57,098 nt of DNA. It comes from Caballeronia mineralivorans PML1(12) (lineage in GTDB: Bacteria; Pseudomonadota; Gammaproteobacteria; Burkholderiales; Burkholderiaceae). The translations under genes and the position numbers were made by a program. Of the stretch, positions 52,384 through 57,098 are shown piece by piece. The DNA is taken from contig NZ_AEJF01000096.1 in NCBI RefSeq assembly GCF_001028175.1, forward strand, positions 1-57,098, written 5' to 3'. The notes beneath the pieces are model-generated. The model was not told where the DNA came from, did not search any database, and saw only the letters and a program-made list of their open reading frames with translations. The first letter of the stretch is position 1. Every line of letters begins with the position of its first letter.

Positions 52384-53184
52384 ATGAAAACCATTCTTGT
52401 CACCGGCGCGGCCGGCGGCGTCGCGACCCGCGTGCGCCCGTGGCTGCGCGAGCATTACAACCTGCGTCTGCTCGACCTGCGCGAGGCAGGTGGTCTGGCC
52501 GCCAACGAAACGGCGATCGCCGGCGACATGACCGATCGCGACGTGGTGCAGCAGACCACGCAGGGTGTCGACGGCATCCTCCATCTCGCCTGCACGTACA
52601 GCCTCGACATCGACTTCGAAGCGACGCTCGATGCAAACTATCGCGCCCAGCTCTATCTGCTCGACGCATGCCGCGAGTTTGGCATTGGGCGTTTCGTGTT
52701 CGCGAGCAGCCATCACGTGCTCGGCCAGCATCGAGTGGAAGGCTTCGCGGGCGACGACGCACCCGTTGCACCCGACGGCTTCTATGCGCTGAGCAAGGTG
52801 TTCGGCGAGGCCGCGTGCGCGCTCTACGCACATCGCCACGGCCTCAAGGCGCTGTCGATTCGCATCGGCAACGCCGACGAGCAGGTCGCGGACGAACGGC
52901 GCCAGCACATCTGGGTGAGCGGCCGCGATCTGGCACAGCTCATCCGCATCGGGCTCGAGCATGAGGACATCACGCACGACGTCGTCTATGGCGTGTCGCG
53001 GTGCCCCGCTCCGTTCTTCCACAATGGGCGCGCCGTCGCGCTGGGCTACGCGCCGCAGGATTCGGCCGTCGATCATCTCGCGCCCGCGTTTCTCGCGCGC
53101 GAAGCGATGCCGCCGTCAGCCGGTCCCGGCTTTGTTGGTGGACCGTATGTGCCGCAGCCGCTCCTCGTTCGGACGCCGCGATGA
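52384..53184 (+). CDS. udh: Uronate dehydrogenase-like NAD-dependent epimerase/dehydratase
   Basis: A 266-residue short-chain enzyme matching the size and blocks of bacterial uronate dehydrogenase: TILVTGAAGGVATRVRPWL, GVDGILHLA, RFVFASSHHVLGQHR, catalytic YALSK (Tyr134, Lys138) followed by VFGEAACALYAHRHG, and LSIRIGNADEQ. Udh oxidises D-galacturonate or D-glucuronate to the aldarolactone. I start at 52384; an in-frame ATG at 52360 is possible. It overlaps the enolase-superfamily gene by ATGA, so the lactone is probably that enzyme's substrate. Confidence 0.82.
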   Translation: MKTILVTGAAGGVATRVRPWLREHYNLRLLDLREAGGLAANETAIAGDMTDRDVVQQTTQGVDGILHLACTYSLDIDFEATLDANYRAQLYLLDACREFGIGRFVFASSHHVLGQHRVEGFAGDDAPVAPDGFYALSKVFGEAACALYAHRHGLKALSIRIGNADEQVADERRQHIWVSGRDLAQLIRIGLEHEDITHDVVYGVSRCPAPFFHNGRAVALGYAPQDSAVDHLAPAFLAREAMPPSAGPGFVGGPYVPQPLLVRTPR

Positions 53185-54278
53185 AGATCCGCTCAGTCGA
53201 AACACGTGTCGTCGAGATCCCGTTCGAAGATCGTGGCACCGGACTCGGCATCACACCTTCTGCGTGGAAGACGCTGGAGACCGTGCTGATCCGCGTCGAG
53301 GATACGGACGGCAATGTGGGCTGGGGCGAAGCGTTCGGCTATTTTGTGGCCGACGCCACGCGCAGCGTTGTCGAGACGCGCGTGAAGCCGCTTGCCGAAG
53401 GAGCGAGCATCGACTCGATCCCTGTATGGACGCGCCAGACACAGCGCCAGTTGCATCTCTTCGGCCGATACGGGATCACGATGTTCGCGATCTCCGGCGT
53501 CGACATGGCGCTCTGGGATCTCTCCGCAAGACGCGCAAACGTGCCGCTATGGCAACTGCTCGGCGGCACGGAACCGGCCACGCTCTCCACCTACGCAAGC
53601 CTCGTGCGTTACGGCGATGCACAGGCCGCATCGACCATCTGCCGCCGCGCGCTTGACGAAGGGTTTCGCGATATCAAGCTGCATGAAATCGACATGCCGG
53701 TGATCGAGGCGGCGCATGCGGAAATCGCCGGACAGGCACCAGTGTCCGTCGATGTGAACTGTGCCTGGGACGACGCGACCGCGCTCGGGAATCTCGCACG
53801 GCTGCGCGCGCTCGGCGGCGTCTCGTGGCTCGAAGAGCCGATTTTCCCGCCGGAGGATTTCGCACGTCTCGCGCGGCTTCGCTCGCAGGGCGTGCCGATC
53901 GCGGCCGGCGAAAATTGGTGCACCGCGACGCAATTCAGCCAGGCGATCGATGCGCGCGCCGTCGACTACCTGCAACCGAGCGTCAGCAAGGTCGGCGGCA
54001 TTACGGAGTTCGTTGACATCATGACGCTCGCGCGCGACGCGAAGCTCGGCGTGTTGCCGCACAGCCCGTATTTCGGCCCCGGCTTTCTCGCGACCCTGCA
54101 TCTTGCGACAGCGTATCGAGACATGCTGCAGGTCGAATATCTCTATGTCGAACCGGCGGCTGAGCTGATCGATTTGTCATCGGTCCGCGAGGGCCAGCGC
54201 TTTCGCCTGAGCGACGCGCCCGGTATCGGGATCGAGCCCGACGAGCAGGTCGTGTCGAGATTTCTTCGGCCGCGTTGA
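53181..54278 (+). CDS. Enolase-superfamily enzyme (mandelate racemase/muconate cycloisomerase type)
   Basis: A 365-residue protein with capping domain (ETVLIRVEDTDGNVGWGEAFGYF) and barrel. Lys166 is in IKLHE (a K-x-H variant of K-x-K), metal ligands are Asp191 in SVDVNCAW, Glu218 or 219 in LEEP and Glu244 in AGEN, and His294 is in LPHSP. This set fits acid-sugar dehydratases or aldarolactone cycloisomerases. Coupled by ATGA to the Udh-like gene, it could open the lactone to a 2-keto-3-deoxy hexarate. The start is set by the overlap; upstream frame is the shadow of udh. Confidence 0.87.
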   Translation: MKIRSVETRVVEIPFEDRGTGLGITPSAWKTLETVLIRVEDTDGNVGWGEAFGYFVADATRSVVETRVKPLAEGASIDSIPVWTRQTQRQLHLFGRYGITMFAISGVDMALWDLSARRANVPLWQLLGGTEPATLSTYASLVRYGDAQAASTICRRALDEGFRDIKLHEIDMPVIEAAHAEIAGQAPVSVDVNCAWDDATALGNLARLRALGGVSWLEEPIFPPEDFARLARLRSQGVPIAAGENWCTATQFSQAIDARAVDYLQPSVSKVGGITEFVDIMTLARDAKLGVLPHSPYFGPGFLATLHLATAYRDMLQVEYLYVEPAAELIDLSSVREGQRFRLSDAPGIGIEPDEQVVSRFLRPR

Positions 54279-54329
54279 GCGTACGCTGAGCGCACAACAC
54301 ACGGCGATACATGCGGGGCGCCGGGAGGT

Positions 54330-55607
54330 TCAGGCCGGCGTTGGTTCCGGCATGCGGTCGGTACCGTCCACAAAGCACGCGAGGATGAGCGAGCCGATCA
54401 AGCCGACCACGCCGGCCAGCACAAACGCGCTTACAAAACTGCCGGTGCTCTGGATCAGGAAGCCCGTTATCGCCGGCCCGACGATGCCCGAGCAATTTGC
54501 GAGGCCGTGCATGAAGCCGCTCGCCGTGCCGACCTGATGACGCGGCACACTGTCCTGAATGATGGCCCAGTATGCGGGCGCGGCGAGCATGAGCAGGCCG
54601 ATGGCGATCGTCATGACGCCCACGGCCGTCGAGACCGCATCGACAAAACCGGTCAACACAATGCAGCTCGCCGCGATCAGCAGCGACGTCACGAGCACGA
54701 CCTTGCGCGAGAACATGCGCTTGCCGGTGCGCCGGTAAATAGCGTCAACGAGAAAACCGCCTGACAGGAAACCGATCGCCCCCGTGATCCACGGCAGCGA
54801 GCTGACGAGGCTCATGTCCTTGAGGCTGATGTTCTTTGCATCGACGAGATAGCTTGGAAACCAGCTAATGAAGAAGAACAGGATGTAGTTGTAGCAAAAG
54901 AGTGAGATGCCGGTCGTGAGGACCGCGCGTGTCGTGATCACCTCGCGTATCGACACCTTCCCGCCTGAAGGCGCCGTCACCGCTTCCTGTCCTGCTTCAA
55001 TGTGAGCCAGTTCCTCCCTGCTCACCTTGGGATGCTGTGCAGGCGTCTCGGTCGAGAGAAGGCGCCACGCAATGGCCCACGTAATGCCGAGCACCGCCAT
55101 GACGATGAATGCCGCGCGCCATCCGAACGCAAGCGCGAGAAAGCCGACGACCGGACCTGCGAGAGCACCGCCTATTGGGCCGCCCGCCTGCCCCACGCCC
55201 GCAGCCGTAGCGCGCTCGTCGATCGGAAACCACGTGTTCACGACCTTGTTTGCGGTCGCCGCGTTCGGGCCTTCGCCCATGCCAAAAGCGACGCGTATCA
55301 GCAGCATCGACCAGAAGCCCGACACCGCCGCCGTCAAACCGCAGGCGATGGACCAGCCGGTCATCGAGACGCTCAATACGCTGCGGCCGCCGAAGCGATC
55401 GGAAAGATAACCGCCGAGAAAATTGAACACCGCGTAGCCAATCGAAAAGGCGCCGAAGATCATGCCCTTTTCGCCCGCCGTGAGGTGAAAGTCGCGCGTG
55501 ATAAACGGCATGGCGATCGACAGCGCCGAGCGGTCGATGTAATTGATGACCGTGGCGAGCAACAGCATCATCAGAATGGTCGTACGGTATTTTCCGCGGG
55601 ACTTCAT
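54330..55607 (-). CDS. MFS transporter, ACS/sugar-acid type, copy 2
   Basis: A 425-residue paralogue of the transporter at 43521-44798, identical over long stretches such as VINYIDRSALSIAMPFI, GPNAATANKVVNTWFPI and AIIQDSVPRHQVGTASGFMHGLANCSGIVGP. They differ mainly in the loop after helix 6 and the C-terminal tail. The ATG at 55607 with AGGAAGTG upstream is chosen; a GTG lies one codon earlier. It converges with the enolase-superfamily gene (51 bases apart). A perfect operator at 55726 is 119 bp upstream, tying it to the same regulon. Confidence 0.92.
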   Translation of the reverse strand: MKSRGKYRTTILMMLLLATVINYIDRSALSIAMPFITRDFHLTAGEKGMIFGAFSIGYAVFNFLGGYLSDRFGGRSVLSVSMTGWSIACGLTAAVSGFWSMLLIRVAFGMGEGPNAATANKVVNTWFPIDERATAAGVGQAGGPIGGALAGPVVGFLALAFGWRAAFIVMAVLGITWAIAWRLLSTETPAQHPKVSREELAHIEAGQEAVTAPSGGKVSIREVITTRAVLTTGISLFCYNYILFFFISWFPSYLVDAKNISLKDMSLVSSLPWITGAIGFLSGGFLVDAIYRRTGKRMFSRKVVLVTSLLIAASCIVLTGFVDAVSTAVGVMTIAIGLLMLAAPAYWAIIQDSVPRHQVGTASGFMHGLANCSGIVGPAITGFLIQSTGSFVSAFVLAGVVGLIGSLILACFVDGTDRMPEPTPA

Positions 55608-56181
55608 CACTTCCTGTCTCCATGTTTGGTCAGAGCCGTCTGTGTGACGCGCGACGGCTTCAATGTTTATCGTAAGGCGTGCTTTGGGCTCACGGGGGCG
55701 TCTCTCACTGTTAGAAGCGGTCCTCGTTCCAGAACGTGGAACTGAGTCCGGAGCTGCGCCTGATTTCGTGTCCCTGGCGCCCGCCTCGTCCGCATGCCTG
55801 GCACCGGTGCCTCGCGGCCGCTCCCATCATGCGGTGGTGCGTCCAGCCATATCGAGGTCGGTCCGCTTCGGAAGGTAAACGTAGAAACCTGGCATTCGTT
55901 TGCGGGTAGCGCAAACCGGTCCCATTTTCGACGCTACGCACTGGCACGAGTCGAGTCTTCTACCCAGAGACTGCGAGTTCTGTCCTGGCATAAATTCCGC
56001 CGCCGTCCGCCTGTCGATCGTTTAACCAAGCGCCGGGCCGATCACCCGGTGTGATGCGACGGGATACTCCATGCGTTGCGATGATCCTGTTCGAGCCAGG
56101 CTCCCTCGTTCAACCCTGTCGCGAACAGCTGCTGATAACTATTCGGAATCACTGTTTCAAATAAATTCAATTTTAATTCTA
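55608..56181. other. Intergenic region between MFS copy 2 and the IS element
   Basis: A 574-bp gap. Its first 140 bp hold the transporter promoter and operator; the rest has no recognisable gene and becomes AT-rich (56140-56180) just before the insertion element. Confidence 0.5.
55726..55742. promoter_or_regulatory. Perfect IclR-type operator candidate before MFS copy 2
   Basis: GTTCCA-GAACG-TGGAAC, with the same perfect 6-5-6 design as at 49521 and 52184. Confidence 0.7.
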
Positions 56182-57096
56182 AGAGGCGGTTTCAAAAAGA
56201 CGTGAAGGGGGCTGTTAACTTCATGGACATGCTGTTAACCTTTGTCATCGTGACGACGAGATCAAGGGATGGACAAGCCAATCATTGATGACGAATTATG
56301 GCGACGACTCGAACCGTTACTGCCCCAGCCGAAAGCTCGTCGCGAGAAGTTCCCTGGTCGCAAGCCGGTACCGGATCGCGCAGCACTGAACGGCATTGTG
56401 TTTGTGTTGCGCACAGGGCTGCGTTGGCGCGATCTACCCGCCGAAATGGGTTGCGGCTCCGGCGTGACTTGTTGGCGCCGCTTACGCGACTGGCAAGAAG
56501 CAGGCGTGTGGGACCGATTGCACGAAGTGCTGCTCGCCGAGTTACGCGCAGCGGGCCAAATCGACTTGTCACGCGTAGTTGTCGATTCGTCTTCCGTGCG
56601 GGCTATCGGGGCGGGCCAAAAACTGGGCCGAACCCCGTAGACCGTGCGCGACCGGGCTCCAAGCACCATGTGGCGACCGACGCAAACGGGGTGCCGCTTT
56701 CGATCATCTTGACCGGTGCGAATCGCCATGACGTCACACAATTGTTGCCGCTCATCGACGCGATTCCAGCCATCCGTGGCATACGCGGTCGCCCCTTGCA
56801 AAAGCCTCAAGTGGTCTTTGCAGATCGCGGATACGACTCCGAAGCACACCGACAGAAATTGCGCGATCGCGGTATTAAACCTGTTCTCGCCAAGCGCCGT
56901 ACTGAACATGGCAGCGGACTTGGAAAGTATCGATGGGTAGTCGAACGTACTCATGCCTGGTTCCATAATTTCCACCGACTGCGAATCCGCTACGAGCGAC
57001 TGGCCAAGATCCATGAAGCCTTCTTGAAGTTCGCTGCTTGCCTAATCTGCTGGAATACTCTCCAGCGATCTATTTCGGCTTTTTGAAACCGCCTCT
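56182..57096 (+). mobile_element. Complete IS5-family (IS427-group) insertion sequence
   Basis: A 915-bp element with perfect 18-bp terminal inverted repeats (AGAGGCGGTTTCAAAAAG at 56182-56199 and its complement at 57079-57096) enclosing one frameshifted transposase. The window ends two bases past the right end, so the target duplication cannot be confirmed. Size, ends and protein all fit IS427-group elements common in Burkholderiales. Confidence 0.92.
56269..57086 (+). CDS. IS5-family transposase in two overlapping frames
   Basis: OrfA (56269-56640, 123 residues) carries the N-terminal domain DELWRRLEPLLPQ, GLRWRDLPAEMG and the first catalytic Asp in VVVDSSSV. OrfB, in the -1 frame, continues KTGPNPVDRARPGSKHHV and holds FADRGYD (second Asp) and WVVERTHAWFHNFHRLRIRYER (Glu), ending at 57086. 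The frames join at the A5 run 56618-56622, where a -1 ribosomal slip yields a DDE transposase of about 272 residues (GAGQKTGPNP). This is the usual IS427-group strategy, so the element may be active. Confidence 0.9.
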
Positions 57097-57098
57097 AA

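Overview
The window is GC-rich, densely packed bacterial DNA. OmpC/DcaP-type porins ending in Phe, SfnB and DszA/NtaA-type sulfur monooxygenases, ACS-type sugar-acid transporters, IclR/LacI/GntR regulators and IS5 (IS427-group) and IS110 sequences point to a Burkholderiaceae member, probably Paraburkholderia or Caballeronia, and to an accessory, catabolic replicon region. I see no rRNA, tRNA, CRISPR or core housekeeping genes.

Region 1 (1-20 kb) looks like an organosulfur-scavenging island. After the tail of a dipeptide-type ABC permease come two tandem SfnB-like acyl-CoA-dehydrogenase-fold oxidoreductases (-). Then two complete modules face each other and converge near 10.0 kb. The forward one is SBP, DppB-, DppC-like permeases, fused ATPase and an LLM flavin monooxygenase (3.2-10.0 kb). 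The reverse one is LLM monooxygenase, Eis-like acetyltransferase, SBP, fused ATPase and two permeases (18.1-10.0 kb). A third acyl-CoA-dehydrogenase-fold enzyme and an orphan MetQ-like lipoprotein-type binding protein follow.

Region 2 (20.8-29.4 kb) holds a D-2-hydroxyacid dehydrogenase and a TauABC-like ABC importer whose operon continues, with translational overlap, into a fumarate-reductase/AprA-like flavoprotein and a two-cluster ferredoxin. Divergently read is a HutC-type GntR regulator, a DUF1116 protein and a Rid-family protein.

Region 3 (29.4-32.7 kb) is a rearrangement graveyard. An ABC ATPase missing its Walker A is fused tail-to-tail with a frameshifted LLM monooxygenase fragment. 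There is also an intact nu-class glutathione transferase with a TetR-like operator, the 3' tip of a second copy of the ferredoxin gene, an IS110 transposase remnant, a 23-bp inverted repeat and a 25-codon remnant resembling an IS6-family transposase.

Region 4 (32.7-42.6 kb) is a probable seven-gene minus-strand catabolic operon (CoA-transferase, AroE-like dehydrogenase, DUF4286-like protein, FAH-family hydrolase, MFS transporter, porin, DenD-like dehydrogenase). It is divergent from a MaoC-like hydratase and a LacI regulator, with LacI-type operators between them. I cannot match it to a described pathway.

Region 5 (42.6-55.8 kb) is a sugar-acid region: a broken alpha/beta hydrolase starting with an 11-copy pentanucleotide repeat, an MFS transporter and porin, then Dabb, SnoaL-like and RraA-family proteins, an IclR regulator fused to an SMP-30 lactonase-like domain, aldose 1-epimerase, uronate-dehydrogenase-like and enolase-superfamily enzymes, and a second copy of the MFS transporter. 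A repeated operator GTTCCA-N5-TGGAAC sits at four or more promoters here, suggesting one regulon controlled by the fusion protein. The oxidation-cycloisomerisation pair would make and open a sugar-acid lactone, which is the kind of ligand the fused domain could sense.

Region 6 (56.2-57.1 kb) is a complete IS5-family element ending two bases before the window does. Many intergenic stretches between 29 and 49 kb hold decayed fragments.
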